Below are positions 1-10,465 of a stretch of 64,000 bases of DNA, one piece after another. The notes beneath the pieces were generated by a model. That model was not told where the DNA came from and did not search any database. It saw nothing but the letters and a program-made list of their open reading frames with translations. Every line of letters starts with the position of its first letter. The first letter of the stretch is position 1. The position numbers and the translations under genes were made by a program. Source of the DNA: an uncultured Lachnospiraceae bacterium. Its GTDB lineage: Bacteria; Bacillota; Clostridia; Lachnospirales; Lachnospiraceae. The stretch is from contig CALZBR010000006.1 in NCBI GenBank assembly GCA_945621435.1, positions 1-64,000 of the forward strand, read 5' to 3'.

Positions 1-65
1 ACAAACTCCTGCACCTTTTGTATTTACTGAATTTGGCTAATCACTGAACAGTAACGTTCTATTCG

Positions 66-677
66 TTATAATTCCACGCCGTTTTCTCTTAGTTCTTTTC
101 TCAATCGTGCCACATCATCCACAAATAGAATACCCTGAATTCCTAAGCAAAGCGCAGCCTCAACATTCACCGTTGAATCATCCACAAAAATACATTCCTC
201 CGGTCTTAAATCGAATGTATCCATCAGCTTTTGATATATGCCATACTGTGGTTTCAACATACCGCATTCGGCAGACACCAGTCTTCCGTCCAGGTTTTCA
301 ACTCCGGGAATTCTGTCATGATATCGCTTTTGTTGCAGACTGGCATTGGAAAGCAGATACAGCTTATATCCGGCCTCCTTCAGCTCTTTCATAAGCTCCG
401 CCATACCGGGCACAGGCCAAATCGGTCCCTGCCACCACTGGCAAATCAATTCTCTGACCGCTCCATGCAGGCGCTCCGGAACCCGTCGGCATATGGACTG
501 TACCGCATCCTCCTCAAAAATAGTTCCATGATCCAACTGTACCCATTCCAAACCATCAAAGACTTCCTGAAGCAGCAGCTCTCTGTCCATTCCGGAAATG
601 CCAAGTCTTTCTATATACAAGGTAGGTCGAAAATACATCAGTACCTGCCCCATGTCAAAAATAATGTTCTTTATCAT
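66..677 (-). CDS. HAD-family hydrolase, subfamily IA (YihX-like)
   Basis: 203 aa, full length for a HAD-IA phosphatase. Motif I is FDMGQVL with nucleophile Asp8; the usual second Asp is Gly10, as in the YihX group of sugar-phosphate phosphatases. Motif II is LLSN (Ser110), motif III is Lys142 and motif IV is the VDD pair around Asp166-Asp167, so all catalytic elements are present. A helical cap lies between residues 15 and 90. The ATG overlaps the mfd stop codon (ATGA) and is preceded by AAGGAGG, so it is the third gene of a pth-mfd-HAD operon. The substrate cannot be read from sequence; YihX acts on glucose-1-phosphate, and glycogen genes lie 5 kb away, but that link is only suggestive. Confidence 0.85.
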   Translation of the reverse strand: MIKNIIFDMGQVLMYFRPTLYIERLGISGMDRELLLQEVFDGLEWVQLDHGTIFEEDAVQSICRRVPERLHGAVRELICQWWQGPIWPVPGMAELMKELKEAGYKLYLLSNASLQQKRYHDRIPGVENLDGRLVSAECGMLKPQYGIYQKLMDTFDLRPEECIFVDDSTVNVEAALCLGIQGILFVDDVARLRKELRENGVEL

Positions 678-3600
678 ATATTTCCTCCTTTTTGCGTTTC
701 GTTGTTCTCCGATTCATGATCTTCCGGGCTCCCTTTCTTATCCGGCAAAAGGATCTTCATATCCTCCAACAGTTCTTCTGTTTTCCCCAACAAAACCTCC
801 GCATCTTTTTCCGCCAGACCGGTCTTTTTGTATTTATAGGTAAAAAACGGTGTACCATATGCGGTAAAAGCAAGACTCTGTCCGTATTTTCTCAGCAATT
901 CAGGTATCTTTAAAGGATCCACATCCGCATCCGGGCAAAAGGTTAAGAGAATCCTTTCGTTTTTTCCTTTGATTTCCGCCAAATACAGCTTATGAGCCGC
1001 CACACGAATCAGTGCGATCCGCAAAAGATTATCAACTGACTTCGGAATCTCACCGAAGCGGTCCAGCAGTTCGTCCCGCATATCATCCCGTTCTTTACTA
1101 TTCTCAATCCCTGCAATCCGCTTATAAATATCCAGCTTCTGTGTCTCATTTACGATATAACTGGCAGGAATATAAGCATCCACATCCAAATCAATCAGGG
1201 TAGAGAAGTCAACGGCTCCCCGTTCTCCTTTCAGCCGCTGTATCGCTTCATTCAACATCTTGCAATACATGTCATAGCCAACTGCATCCATGTGTCCGTG
1301 CTGTCTGACCCCCAGAAGATTACCCGCACCGCGAATCTCCAGATCTCGCATGGCAATCTTGAAACCACTGCCCAAGTCCGTGAATTCCCGGATTGCTTCC
1401 AATCTTTTTTCTGCCACCTCTGTAAGCATCTTATCCCTTCTGTACATTAAGAAAGCATAAGCAGTGCGATTGGATCTTCCCACACGTCCGCGAAGCTGAT
1501 ACAACTGGGAAAGCCCCATATTTTCAGAGTCATGAATAATCATGGTATTGACATTCGAGATATCAAGTCCGGTCTCGATTATGGTGGTTGTTACCAGAAC
1601 ATCGATCTCACCGTTAATGAAATCGTACATAATCTGCTCCAGTTCCTGTTCCTTCATCTGACCATGTGCATAGGCGACAGTGGCTTCCGGAATCAGTGCG
1701 GCAATCTGCGAAGCCACATCCGCAATATTATTCACCCTGTTATAAACATAATAAACCTGACCGTTTCTTGCAAGTTCTCTGGAAATTGCCTCGCGAACCA
1801 TTTCTTCATTGTATTCACAGACAAAGGTCTGAATCGGCAGTCGATCCTCCGGTGCTTCCTCCAACACGCTCATGTCGCGGATTCCAACGAGACTCATGTG
1901 CAGGGTACGTGGAATCGGAGTGGCAGTCAATGTCAACACATCGACATTTTCCTTTAACTTCTTGATTTTTTCCTTATGTGCCACGCCGAATCTCTGCTCT
2001 TCATCGATGATCAGCAATCCCAGATCTTTGAACTTTACATCCTCGGAGAGTACCCTGTGAGTACCAATCACAATATCCACAAAGCCCTTTTGCAGCTCTG
2101 CCACTGCTTTTTTTATCCCCGATGTCGTTCGAAAGCGGCTCAACAGTTCTATCTTAACGGGAAAATCCTTCATTCTCTGGACAAAAGTATTGTAATGCTG
2201 CTGGGCCAGAATGGTGGTGGGCACCAGATACACCACCTGCTTGCCCTCCTGCACCGCCTTAAAGGCTGCACGAATGGCAATTTCAGTTTTACCATACCCC
2301 ACATCTCCGCAGATAAGCCGATCCATGATGCGGCCGCTCTCCATGTCAGCTTTTGTGTCCGCAATGGCATTCAGCTGGTCCTCAGTCTCTTCAAAGGGAA
2401 ACATTTCTTCAAACTCCCGTTGCCAGACGGTATCCTTGCCATATTGATATCCTTTTCCTGACTGTCTTGCTGCATACAGCTCTACAAGGTCTTTCGCCAC
2501 CTCATTGACAGCCCCCTTGACCTTAGTCTTGGTCTTCTCCCATTCTTTGCTTCCCAGCTTGTTTAATTTGGGGCTTTTAGCCTCCGCGGAGGCGTATTTC
2601 TGTATGACGTCCAGTCCGGTGGCGAGTACATACAGATTGCCTCCGTCCCGATACTCTATTTTCATGTAGTCCTTGACCACATGATCCATCTCCACCTTCT
2701 CGATACCTTTATAGATACCGAGACCATGGCTTTCGTGGACAACATAGTCTCCAACCTTCAATTCATTGAAGTCTTTTATTTTCTGTCCCTGATAAAGTTT
2801 CTTTGGTCTCCTTTTCTTCTTTTCTGCGCCAAAAATATCGGTCTCCGATAGAACCACAAACTTCAACATAGGATATTCAAAGCCTTTGTTGACATGTCCA
2901 TAGTAGGTCAGAATCTCCCCTTGCTGCACTTCCCTGAAGGGATCTTCCGTATATACCGCAGACAGCTCCTGGTCGCGCAAATCCTCCGCCAGTCTCTTTG
3001 CCCTGGTTCTGGAGCCGGACAGCAAAAGCACCCGGTAACCTTTTTTCTTAAACTGTTTTAAATCTTTTACAAGAGCTTCAAAACTATTATTGTAAGGGGC
3101 AACACTTCTGGCCGCCACATCCAATCTGCGTTCCGGCCTGATATATCCCCCTTTTGTATCCATGGTAGCAATGGTTACCACGTTACCGTTCAGGAGTTTT
3201 GCGGCAACCTCCTCACCACGATATAGCAAATCCATCTGTCCGGGCAGGATGTATCCTTTTTGTGCTCTCTGATACATACTCTCCCGAAACTCCAGTTCCA
3301 CTGCCTCTGCCTGCTCTTTTAACCGAAGCGGTTCCTCCAAAAAGAATAAGGGACCGGGAGTTGCAGAAGAAGCGGCAAGATGATTCACCAGTTCCGGCAG
3401 AGATACCGTATTCTCATAAAAGTATCGCACATATCCTTCCAAATTCACCTTACTGTGAAACTCCACCAGCTGCTCCCTCAGCTCTTTGACCGTAACAGCC
3501 ACCCGGTGGGCTTCTTCCGTCTGAAACGCTTCCCTTAATTTCTTCTCATGTTTTGAAGCTTCCGCCTCTATTTTTTGCAATCCCGCCTCAATGCGCCCGT

Positions 3601-4285
3601 TATCCAGGACAAATTCCGTAGCAGGGAATACGGAAATACTCTCCAATACCTCGATAGAACGCTGGCTCAGTACATCAAAACTACGGATGGATTCCACCTC
3701 ATCTCCCCACAGCTCCACACGATAAGGATTCTCCTCCGTAAGATCATAAATATCCACGATACCGCCTCTGACAGAGAACTGACCGGGGCTGTCTACCTGA
3801 TAACTCTTTTCATACCCAAAGGAAACCAGCTTCTGTGCAAGTTTGCCCTCCTCAAGGGTTCCTCCTTTTTCAATATGGATTACATCCTTCTCTCTGTCCC
3901 AGAGTGCCTGGGGTGTCATCAGCGCAGCATAGGTTGTGACAATCGTCACAGGCTTGCCCTCCAGCAGACGACGCAATGTTCTGACTCTCTCCTTTACCAG
4001 TTGGTTTCCATGAATATCCGCCTGAAAAAAAATCAGGTCCTTAGCAGGATACAACATGACATTTCTGTCATAAAACTTATATTCCTCATAGATTTCTTTT
4101 GCTTTTATGTCACTATAAGTAACGATGACTTTTGTCTTAAAGCCATCGCCCAAACCGTAAATCATGTGCAATTTCTGGGAATCCACACAACCCGTCAATG
4201 CCACCGGAGCCTTTTTCTTTTCCAAAGTTTCCTTCAGGCTGTCAAATTCCGCCAACTCTCGAAGGGGAGCAAGTAATGCCTCCAT
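674..4285 (-). CDS. mfd: Transcription-repair coupling factor
   Basis: 1203 aa, the normal size of Mfd. It removes RNA polymerase stalled at DNA lesions and recruits UvrA. Visible parts in order: a UvrB-like N-terminal module (about 1-350), a CarD/RNAP-interaction domain around residues 510-570 ([15 protein letters not shown]), RecG-type translocase domains with Walker [17 protein letters not shown] box and the [13 protein letters not shown] motif VI, and a C-terminal TRCF domain. The start ATG shares one base with the pth stop (TGATG) and the stop overlaps the next gene by four bases, indicating translational coupling. The pth-mfd order matches Bacillus, where both sit near spoVG. Confidence 0.97.
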   Translation of the reverse strand: MEALLAPLRELAEFDSLKETLEKKKAPVALTGCVDSQKLHMIYGLGDGFKTKVIVTYSDIKAKEIYEEYKFYDRNVMLYPAKDLIFFQADIHGNQLVKERVRTLRRLLEGKPVTIVTTYAALMTPQALWDREKDVIHIEKGGTLEEGKLAQKLVSFGYEKSYQVDSPGQFSVRGGIVDIYDLTEENPYRVELWGDEVESIRSFDVLSQRSIEVLESISVFPATEFVLDNGRIEAGLQKIEAEASKHEKKLREAFQTEEAHRVAVTVKELREQLVEFHSKVNLEGYVRYFYENTVSLPELVNHLAASSATPGPLFFLEEPLRLKEQAEAVELEFRESMYQRAQKGYILPGQMDLLYRGEEVAAKLLNGNVVTIATMDTKGGYIRPERRLDVAARSVAPYNNSFEALVKDLKQFKKKGYRVLLLSGSRTRAKRLAEDLRDQELSAVYTEDPFREVQQGEILTYYGHVNKGFEYPMLKFVVLSETDIFGAEKKKRRPKKLYQGQKIKDFNELKVGDYVVHESHGLGIYKGIEKVEMDHVVKDYMKIEYRDGGNLYVLATGLDVIQKYASAEAKSPKLNKLGSKEWEKTKTKVKGAVNEVAKDLVELYAARQSGKGYQYGKDTVWQREFEEMFPFEETEDQLNAIADTKADMESGRIMDRLICGDVGYGKTEIAIRAAFKAVQEGKQVVYLVPTTILAQQHYNTFVQRMKDFPVKIELLSRFRTTSGIKKAVAELQKGFVDIVIGTHRVLSEDVKFKDLGLLIIDEEQRFGVAHKEKIKKLKENVDVLTLTATPIPRTLHMSLVGIRDMSVLEEAPEDRLPIQTFVCEYNEEMVREAISRELARNGQVYYVYNRVNNIADVASQIAALIPEATVAYAHGQMKEQELEQIMYDFINGEIDVLVTTTIIETGLDISNVNTMIIHDSENMGLSQLYQLRGRVGRSNRTAYAFLMYRRDKMLTEVAEKRLEAIREFTDLGSGFKIAMRDLEIRGAGNLLGVRQHGHMDAVGYDMYCKMLNEAIQRLKGERGAVDFSTLIDLDVDAYIPASYIVNETQKLDIYKRIAGIENSKERDDMRDELLDRFGEIPKSVDNLLRIALIRVAAHKLYLAEIKGKNERILLTFCPDADVDPLKIPELLRKYGQSLAFTAYGTPFFTYKYKKTGLAEKDAEVLLGKTEELLEDMKILLPDKKGSPEDHESENNETQKGGNI

Positions 4286-4869
4286 CAGTTTTCCTCCGTC
4301 TTCTTCCTGCCATTAAACTGATTCATCGCCGCATCAGGTCCGTCGGAGATAATCGTCCTGATTGCTTCCGCTGCCATACTGTAGGTCTCCTCCATCAGCT
4401 TCCTCTCATTGCCCGAAAAGTGCCCGAGGACATAGTCTGCCAGGTCCCACCCCTTTGGTTTTTCACCTACACCGACTCTGATTCGTATAAACTTCTCGTG
4501 TCCCAGATGGGCTATGATATTCTTTAATCCGTTGTGCCCGCCGGCACTGCCGCTCTTGCGAATACGTATCTGCCCTGCCTCAAGGCTGATGTCGTCAGAG
4601 ATTACTATCAGCTCTGTGGTTTCATCCACTTTGTAATAATTCACCATTTCACCTATACTTTCTCCGCTGAGGTTCATATAGGTCAGGGGTTTGGCCAGAA
4701 TACACTTTTCTCCGGCAACGATACCCTTTCCGACGATTGCCTTATGCTTCTTCTCCAACACTCCGATATTTTCTTCCTCCGACAGTTTATCTATGACATC
4801 AAATCCCACATTATGTCTGGTATTTTCATATTCTTTTCCAAAATTTCCAAGTCCGGCAATCACAAACAT
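4285..4869 (-). CDS. pth: Peptidyl-tRNA hydrolase
   Basis: 194 aa. It releases peptides from prematurely dropped peptidyl-tRNA so that the tRNA can be reused. The family signature GLGNFGKEYENTRHNVGFD is at the N terminus, with the catalytic His19 and Asn9, and the middle contains the second signature SGSAGGHNGLKNI. It is the first gene of the operon with mfd, preceded by a sigma-A type promoter, and its last base is the first base of mfd. Confidence 0.96.
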   Translation of the reverse strand: MFVIAGLGNFGKEYENTRHNVGFDVIDKLSEEENIGVLEKKHKAIVGKGIVAGEKCILAKPLTYMNLSGESIGEMVNYYKVDETTELIVISDDISLEAGQIRIRKSGSAGGHNGLKNIIAHLGHEKFIRIRVGVGEKPKGWDLADYVLGHFSGNERKLMEETYSMAAEAIRTIISDGPDAAMNQFNGRKKTEEN

Positions 4870-4912
4870 ATTTCTGTCTCCCGTCTCCCTGCCAAATCAA
4901 CGATTTTGTCTC

Positions 4913-4941
4913 ATTATAAGCCAAATCACATGGTTGCGCAA
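4913..4941 (-). promoter_or_regulatory. Predicted sigma-A promoter for pth-mfd
   Basis: On the minus strand a TTGCGC -35 box (4936-4941) lies exactly 17 nt from a perfect TATAAT -10 box (4913-4918), about 45 nt upstream of the pth ATG. Confidence 0.6.
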
Positions 4942-5043
4942 GTCTCTCCTCACATGCTAAAATGTTTATTATACCTGTCTTTGGCAATGTTATGATGTTT
5001 GGGCAAAGGGTATTCTGTCCCGCAATAGTAAGGAGATCATTCG

Positions 5044-5742
5044 ATGAATTCATACACTAATTACCATCTCAACAATTATAAACGTGCTCTCGATTTTGAA
5101 ATCAAAAAATTGGAACTGCAACTCAACAATTCCGAAAACAAATTGCAGCATGCACGCTCCGACTTTAAAGTATATCTGGGGTTTATCGGCATGTATTTTG
5201 TGGTCGAATTATTCCTGTACCTTCTCATACTCTATTACCAGCATCAGCAGGCATATCTCTTTATCAGTATATTGCATGCAATCTATTTTATTATTGAATT
5301 CATTTTTATCATATCTCTGCCTTTTAATATTTACTGTTTGGTTAAAAGCATCAGTGTTTTAATTATGAATTCAGAAAAATACAATCAGGACTACCTGCTG
5401 CCTTCCATCAGGCACAATCATCACGGAGCACACCTGGCAGAAGACAACACCTATCTGAGCGAGCAAAAGAAAATTCTCTGGGTTCTGGGCCAATATACCT
5501 TGTATCACGAAAAACTGAAGACTCTGACGGCACAGGTAAAAGAAGAGGAGGTTACACTGGAAGACTTAAACGCAGAACTGTCAACCATGCCCTTTTACGA
5601 GGATATCAAACCGGCAAGCCCTCACAATGGACGAGTCCAAAAATACAGCCGATATGTTGCAAAATATGTTCTGATCGGTCTACTTCTTTTGTTCCTGATT
5701 ACGATCCTTTTCCCGATCCTCCGGCGCTTTGGCAAAGGATAA
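5044..5742 (+). CDS. Membrane protein of unknown function with coiled coil
   Basis: 232 aa, family not recognised. A charged N-terminal helix (about residues 10-40) with heptad-like spacing is followed by two close hydrophobic segments (about 42-65 and 72-108). A hydrophilic stretch of roughly 85 residues, containing a second predicted coiled coil (about 145-185), leads to a final membrane segment (about 210-228) and a short basic end. The ATG at 5044 has AAGGAG seven bases upstream. It is the only plus-strand gene between two minus-strand operons and ends against a bidirectional terminator, so it is transcribed alone. No enzymatic motif is visible; a structural or scaffold role in the membrane is only a guess. 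Confidence 0.7.
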   Translation: MNSYTNYHLNNYKRALDFEIKKLELQLNNSENKLQHARSDFKVYLGFIGMYFVVELFLYLLILYYQHQQAYLFISILHAIYFIIEFIFIISLPFNIYCLVKSISVLIMNSEKYNQDYLLPSIRHNHHGAHLAEDNTYLSEQKKILWVLGQYTLYHEKLKTLTAQVKEEEVTLEDLNAELSTMPFYEDIKPASPHNGRVQKYSRYVAKYVLIGLLLLFLITILFPILRRFGKG

Positions 5743-5773
5743 ACCTTCATGCATATATTACAAATTGCACCAC

Positions 5774-5803
5774 GAAAAACCGCGGTTGCTTTACAACCGC
5801 GGT
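5774..5803 (-). terminator. Terminator after spoVG, bidirectional
   Basis: A perfect 10-bp stem (ACCGCGGTTG, 5779-5788, with its complement at 5794-5803) and a 5-nt loop. On the minus strand it is followed by a T-run, so it ends the glgC-glgD-spoVG transcript; it may also stop the convergent membrane-protein gene. Confidence 0.85.
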
Positions 5804-5820
5804 CTTGTGATTTCAGTAGT

Positions 5821-6087
5821 TCAATCTTCTTCCGTTCCTGCTTTTTCATAGCAATCCAAAATCAAATTCTGAATCTGCTCTCTGGTGGAAGACTTGATAG
5901 GGTGTGCAATATCGCGATATTCGCCGTCTGCTGCCCTCTTGCTCGGCATTGCGATAAACAAACCTTTATCGCCTTCGATAACCTTGATATCATGTATCAC
6001 AAATTCATCATCCAGCGTAATCGAAACAACCGCCTTCATTTTTCCTTCTTTATTGATTTTGCGAACGCGGACATCCGTAATCTGCAT
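5821..6087 (-). CDS. spoVG: Septation/sporulation regulator SpoVG
   Basis: 88 aa and close to the family over its whole length, starting [11 protein letters not shown] and containing the conserved segments [11 protein letters not shown] and [12 protein letters not shown]. SpoVG is a small nucleic-acid-binding protein affecting septation, sporulation and envelope or virulence functions in Firmicutes. It begins 23 nt after glgD on the same strand with an AGGGAGGTG ribosome binding site and is the last gene before a strong terminator, so here it appears to be co-transcribed with glycogen synthesis genes. Confidence 0.95.
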   Translation of the reverse strand: MQITDVRVRKINKEGKMKAVVSITLDDEFVIHDIKVIEGDKGLFIAMPSKRAADGEYRDIAHPIKSSTREQIQNLILDCYEKAGTEED

Positions 6088-6110
6088 TCTAACACCTCCC
6101 TCTAATCACA

Positions 6111-7232
6111 CTACATGGTATATCTTTCATTCTTTTCGACAACTATTTTAATCTCTCCATTCTCGCCCACATAACGACTGTTTGCACGAATGGTATCTCT
6201 GCTCTCAACAATGCAATTCTCAATATACGTATTATCTCCAATATACACATCATTGAGAATAATGGAGTTCTTGATCACGCAATTGTTACCGATATAACTC
6301 TTCTTAAAGATGACAGAATTCTCTACCACACCATTTACGATACATCCACTGGAAATAAGACTGTTCTTCACCTGGGAACCCACGTTATACTTGGCAGGAG
6401 GCAGATCATCCACCTTAGAATAAATATCAGGATACTGCTTGAAGAAATAGTTTCTTACTTCAGGCTTCAAGAAATCCATATTGGTTCTGAAGTAATCATC
6501 AGCAGAAGCAATATTGCTCCAATACTCGTTAATCCGATATCCGTAGATTCTCTTCATATCTTTATAGCGAATCAGAATATCACGGACAAAATCATACCTG
6601 TCTTCTTCGGCACACTTCTCAATCATTTCAATCAACTGACGGCGGCGCATTACATAAATACCGCAGGAGATGGTCTGACTCTTCGCCTGAATAGGTTTCT
6701 CTTCAAATTCTTCGATGCGACAGTCATCATTCATCTTAACCGTTCCGAAGCGCTCAAGATTGGCATCTGCCGGCATGTCCTTACATACAACGGTAATATC
6801 CGCTTTCTTCTCAATGTGATATTCCAGGAGCTTATTAAAGTCCATCTTGTAGATACCGTCACCGGAAGCGATTACCACATAAGGTTCATGACTGTTCTTA
6901 AGGAATGTCAAATTCTGATAAATAGCGTCTGCAGTACCTCTGTACCAGTTACTGTTATCTGCTGTGACGGTAGGCGTCAATACAAACAGTCCGCCCTGCT
7001 TACGTCCAAAATCCCACCATTTGGAAGAGCTCAGATGCTCATTCAGGCTTCTGGAGTTATACTGTGTCAACACCGCAACCTTCTGGATGTGCGAGTTGGA
7101 CATATTACTGAGTGTAAAATCAATGCTGCGATAGCTGCCCGCTACAGGCATCGCACAGATTGCACGTTTCTGTGACAGCTCTCTCATTCTGTGGTTATTG
7201 CCACCAGCTAAAACTATTCCGATCGCTCTCAA
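6111..7232 (-). CDS. glgD: Glucose-1-phosphate adenylyltransferase subunit GlgD
   Basis: 373 aa, with an N-terminal nucleotidyltransferase domain (about 1-240, beginning [13 protein letters not shown]) and a C-terminal left-handed beta-helix formed by hexapeptide repeats (about 290-360). GlgD is the second, usually regulatory or poorly active, subunit of heteromeric ADP-glucose pyrophosphorylase in Clostridia and Bacilli; the loop corresponding to GlgC's GGQGSRLG is altered to GGNNHRM. It overlaps the glgC stop by four bases, which fits co-translation of the two subunits. Confidence 0.93.
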   Translation of the reverse strand: MRAIGIVLAGGNNHRMRELSQKRAICAMPVAGSYRSIDFTLSNMSNSHIQKVAVLTQYNSRSLNEHLSSSKWWDFGRKQGGLFVLTPTVTADNSNWYRGTADAIYQNLTFLKNSHEPYVVIASGDGIYKMDFNKLLEYHIEKKADITVVCKDMPADANLERFGTVKMNDDCRIEEFEEKPIQAKSQTISCGIYVMRRRQLIEMIEKCAEEDRYDFVRDILIRYKDMKRIYGYRINEYWSNIASADDYFRTNMDFLKPEVRNYFFKQYPDIYSKVDDLPPAKYNVGSQVKNSLISSGCIVNGVVENSVIFKKSYIGNNCVIKNSIILNDVYIGDNTYIENCIVESRDTIRANSRYVGENGEIKIVVEKNERYTM

Positions 7233-8503
7233 TGTTGTTCACCTGCCTTAATCAATGTTTTGCCGCTTGCAAGCTGGGAATCTGTGTAATCCGCCGTTGT
7301 TGTTTCTCCGAATATAACAGCATTCTTTCCTACCGTAATTCCGTCCGGGATCACACTCTTCTCGCCGATTGTTACTATGCCACTGTTATAAATATGAGGA
7401 GCTGTCTCATTCTGAGCCTCTTGTCCTACCCCAAGTCTGACATTGCTGCCGACGCAGACCTCCTCAGCCATGATAACCTTGTTCAATTCGCAATTATCGC
7501 CTATCTGCGAATGGTTCATGATGATGGAATCACGAACTATCGTATCCTTACCAATGGTGACGCCACAGCCTATTACGGAATTGTATACTTTACCGTATAT
7601 ATCAGAGCCTTCTCCGATGATGCTTCGCTCCACCACACTGTCTTCTGCCAGATACTGAGGCGGCTGAATCTCACTTCTGGTGTAAATTTTCCAGTATTCC
7701 TCATAAAGGTTAAATTCCGGTACGATATCAATGAGCTCCATATTTGCCTGCCAGTAAGAACTTAAGGTACCAACATCCTTCCAATAGCCAGTAAACTCAT
7801 AAGCGTAAAGAGGCATATTCTTTTCATGGCAATAAGGAATAACATGCTTACCGAAATCAAGTGCCGGCTGATCAGCCATAGCAATCAGGCTTTCCTTCAG
7901 GGTCTTCCAGTTAAATATGTAAATACCCATGCTTGCAAGATTGCTGCGAGGATGCTCCGGCTTCTCTTCAAAATCGGTTATCCTCTTATTCTCATCAGTA
8001 ATCATAATACCGAAACGGCTCGCTTCTTCGATAGGTACCGGCATAACCGCAATGGTCACTTCCGCACCGTTAGCCTTGTGGAAATCAAGCATCACCTCAT
8101 AATCCATCTTGTAAATATGATCACCGGACAGAATCAGCACATAGTCCGGATTAAAGCTCTCCATATACTCCAGATTCTGATAGATTGCATTTGCAGTACC
8201 TGTGTACCATTCACTGTTGGAACTCTTCTCATAAGGAGGAAGTACCGCTACACCACCAATATTCCTGTCCAAATCCCACGGAATACCGATTCCGATATGT
8301 GTATTTAACCGCAGTGGCTGATACTGGGTAAGCACACCCACGGTATCTACTCCTGAATTAATGCAGTTTGAAAGCGGGAAATCTATAATTCTGTATTTCC
8401 CTCCGAATGCAACTGCAGGCTTTGCCACCTTGGACGTCAGCACGCCCAGACGACTGCCCTGTCCTCCTGCCAACAACATGGCAATCATTTCTTTTTTTAC
8501 CAT
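7229..8503 (-). CDS. glgC: Glucose-1-phosphate adenylyltransferase GlgC
   Basis: 424 aa. It makes ADP-glucose from ATP and glucose-1-phosphate, the committing step of bacterial glycogen synthesis. The protein starts with the pyrophosphorylase signature [11 protein letters not shown], followed by the [15 protein letters not shown] segment and [11 protein letters not shown], and ends in a beta-helix domain. The ATG at 8503 follows a GAGGTG site. It is the first gene of glgC-glgD-spoVG; no glycogen synthase or branching enzyme is in the window. Confidence 0.96.
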   Translation of the reverse strand: MVKKEMIAMLLAGGQGSRLGVLTSKVAKPAVAFGGKYRIIDFPLSNCINSGVDTVGVLTQYQPLRLNTHIGIGIPWDLDRNIGGVAVLPPYEKSSNSEWYTGTANAIYQNLEYMESFNPDYVLILSGDHIYKMDYEVMLDFHKANGAEVTIAVMPVPIEEASRFGIMITDENKRITDFEEKPEHPRSNLASMGIYIFNWKTLKESLIAMADQPALDFGKHVIPYCHEKNMPLYAYEFTGYWKDVGTLSSYWQANMELIDIVPEFNLYEEYWKIYTRSEIQPPQYLAEDSVVERSIIGEGSDIYGKVYNSVIGCGVTIGKDTIVRDSIIMNHSQIGDNCELNKVIMAEEVCVGSNVRLGVGQEAQNETAPHIYNSGIVTIGEKSVIPDGITVGKNAVIFGETTTADYTDSQLASGKTLIKAGEQH

Positions 8504-8532
8504 ACCATCACCTCTGTCTAGCCTTTTTCGAT

Positions 8533-8595
8533 GTCATCGGGTTTCACCCGTCGTTCAGATGACTTTATTATAACATATCAATTTCCGAAAGTGAA
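8533..8595 (-). promoter_or_regulatory. glgC promoter and leader hairpin
   Basis: On the minus strand a TTCACT -35 box (8590-8595) sits 17 nt from a TATAAT -10 box (8567-8572). The transcribed leader then contains a two-tier hairpin: an outer stem GTCATC/GATGAC (8558-8563 with 8533-8538) and an inner stem ACCC/GGGT (8546-8549 with 8539-8542). It ends about 30 nt before the glgC ATG. The rest of the 307-nt intergenic region is AT-rich and carries the murC promoter. Confidence 0.5.
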
Positions 8596-8747
8596 TAATT
8601 ATTGACAAAATAATTGAGATTTTTACAATTTTTGTGTTAAAATTTTACAGTTTTTACATTTTATCCAAAAAATTATTGTAAGTTCATTCTATTTTTTCTG
8701 TCATTTGAAATAGATTTTTATGTTCTTTTCACATTCCTATTTTCTAT

Positions 8748-8776
8748 TTGTTTTTTTCCTGCCTTGTGCTTATAAT
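8748..8776 (+). promoter_or_regulatory. Predicted murC promoter
   Basis: A consensus TATAAT (8771-8776) with a weak TTGTTT -35 (8748-8753) at 17-nt spacing, 35 nt before the murC ATG. Confidence 0.5.
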
Positions 8777-8810
8777 ATAATAAGGAAAAACATTAAAGGA
8801 AGTGTATCTC

Positions 8811-10193
8811 ATGTATAAAATTGATTTTAATTCTCCTTCCCATATTTATTTTTTGGGCATCGGCGGCATCAGCATGAGCGGTCTTGCCGAAGTACTGCAC
8901 CACGCCGGCTTTACCGTTTCCGGATCTGACTGGAAGGAATCCGCCGTGACGAAAGCCTTGGAAGCGAAAGGTATCTCCGTGAAATATGGCGAAAATGCCG
9001 CTCATATCACCCCCGACATAGATTGTGTCGTTATTACCAGCGCTGTCAGGGACACCAATCTGGAGTTTAGGGCCGTATGCGAAATGAAGATTCCCTGGAT
9101 GACCCGTGCAGAGCTTCTCGGACAACTGATGAATAATTATGAATGTTCTATCGCAGTAAGCGGCACACACGGCAAGACCACCACCACATCCATGATCAGT
9201 GAAATCCTGCTTGCAGCAGATACGGATCCCACCATATCCGTCGGCGGAATGTTGAAATCCATCGGCGGCAACATCCGTATCGGTTCCGGTTCCTGCTTTG
9301 TGACAGAAGCCTGCGAATATACCAACAGTTTTCTAAGTCTTTTCCCCACAGTGGGAATTATCCTTAATATAGAAGCTGACCATCTGGATTTTTTCAAAGA
9401 TCTGGATGATATCCGTAAGTCCTTCCGAAGATTTGCAGAACTGATTCCGGATTCCGGAATTCTGATTATCAATGCAGACATTCCGGATTATACCGAGATT
9501 ACCCGGGGGTTATCCTGCCGCATCGTAACCTATTCCATGACGGATACCTCTGCCGATTACTACCCTTCACAGGTAACCTATGACCATTTTGGCCATCCCG
9601 CATATGTACTTTGTGGAAAATCCTGTAATTCCGAATCAGTATCGCTGGCAGTTCCCGGGTTGCACAATGTCAGCAATTCACTGGCTGCCATCGCGCTTGC
9701 GGATTGCCTCGACATCGATCGCGAGCTTACCCTAAAAGCACTGAGCTCCTTTGCAGGAACCGACAGACGTTTTGAATACAAGGGCACTGTAGGAGGCGTT
9801 ACCATAGTAGATGATTATGCACATCATCCCACAGAAATAACCGCAACCTTGTCTGCCGCTCAGAATTATCCGCACAATACTCTCTGGTGTGTTTTTCAGC
9901 CCCACACCTATTCCAGAACCAAAGCATTGATGGAGGATTTTGCAAAAGCACTTTCTCTCGCGGACAAAGTTGTCCTTGCAGACATATATCCCGCCAGAGA
10001 AACAGATAATCTGGGAATCAGCTCAGAAACATTGTGTAAAGAGATACAAAACCTGGGACATGAATGTTTCTATTTCCCCACTTTCGATGAGATTGAAAAT
10101 TTCCTTTTAGAAAATTGCATAAATGGTGATTTGTTGATAACTATGGGGGCAGGGGATGTCCTAAGAATCGGCGAAAACCTTCTTGGAATTTAA
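8811..10193 (+). CDS. murC: UDP-N-acetylmuramate--L-alanine ligase
   Basis: 460 aa, the usual MurC size. It adds L-Ala to UDP-MurNAc in the cytoplasm, the first amino acid of the peptidoglycan stem peptide. The N-terminal UDP-binding fold carries GIGGISMSGLA (17-27), the ATP loop is GTHGKTTT (118-125), and the C-terminal domain has the DDYAHHPTEI signature and HTYSRT. An in-frame GTG nine bases upstream is possible, but ATG 8811 is better spaced from AAAGGAAG. Its stop codon directly abuts the first DnaA box of the following intergenic region. Confidence 0.96.
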   Translation: MYKIDFNSPSHIYFLGIGGISMSGLAEVLHHAGFTVSGSDWKESAVTKALEAKGISVKYGENAAHITPDIDCVVITSAVRDTNLEFRAVCEMKIPWMTRAELLGQLMNNYECSIAVSGTHGKTTTTSMISEILLAADTDPTISVGGMLKSIGGNIRIGSGSCFVTEACEYTNSFLSLFPTVGIILNIEADHLDFFKDLDDIRKSFRRFAELIPDSGILIINADIPDYTEITRGLSCRIVTYSMTDTSADYYPSQVTYDHFGHPAYVLCGKSCNSESVSLAVPGLHNVSNSLAAIALADCLDIDRELTLKALSSFAGTDRRFEYKGTVGGVTIVDDYAHHPTEITATLSAAQNYPHNTLWCVFQPHTYSRTKALMEDFAKALSLADKVVLADIYPARETDNLGISSETLCKEIQNLGHECFYFPTFDEIENFLLENCINGDLLITMGAGDVLRIGENLLGI

Positions 10194-10338
10194 TTATCCA
10201 CATTATCCACAGATACATGCAGCATTTATCGCTGTTTGATCTGTGGATATTTTTGGGGATTATGTGGATAATTTAGGAAGATAAAATCCGTAATTATAAG
10301 CCAATTTATTTTTTTCCACATTATCCACATTATCCACA
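10194..10338. promoter_or_regulatory. DnaA-box cluster (seven 9-mers)
   Basis: Five exact copies of the DnaA box TTATCCACA lie within 145 bp: plus strand at 10194-10202, 10203-10211, 10321-10329 and 10330-10338, minus strand at 10263-10271. Two further copies have one mismatch: 10312-10320 (plus) and 10242-10250 (minus). Two sets are directly head to tail with no gap, giving a pair and a triplet. AT-rich DNA separates and follows them. DnaA binds this 9-mer as initiator and transcription factor. The cluster lies upstream of dnaD and the helicase loader, so it may be a secondary DnaA-binding or titration site, an autoregulatory region or part of an origin. Confidence 0.85.
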
Positions 10339-10384
10339 TTTTTATATTCATAAGCTCCCCTCCATGGTTTCGGAAATTTGCCTA

Positions 10385-10413
10385 TTCCTTTTTAAAAACT
10401 GTTATGCTATACT
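10385..10413 (+). promoter_or_regulatory. Predicted promoter of dnaD operon
   Basis: An extended -10 element TGCTATACT (TATACT at 10408-10413) with a weak TTCCTT -35 at 17-nt spacing, about 50 nt downstream of the DnaA-box triplet and 50 nt before the dnaD ATG. DnaA filaments over the boxes could plausibly affect it. Confidence 0.5.
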
Positions 10414-10465
10414 TTCACTACTGCACGGGACTTACCGTACAATTACAAAGAGGGAAGTGTAACTG

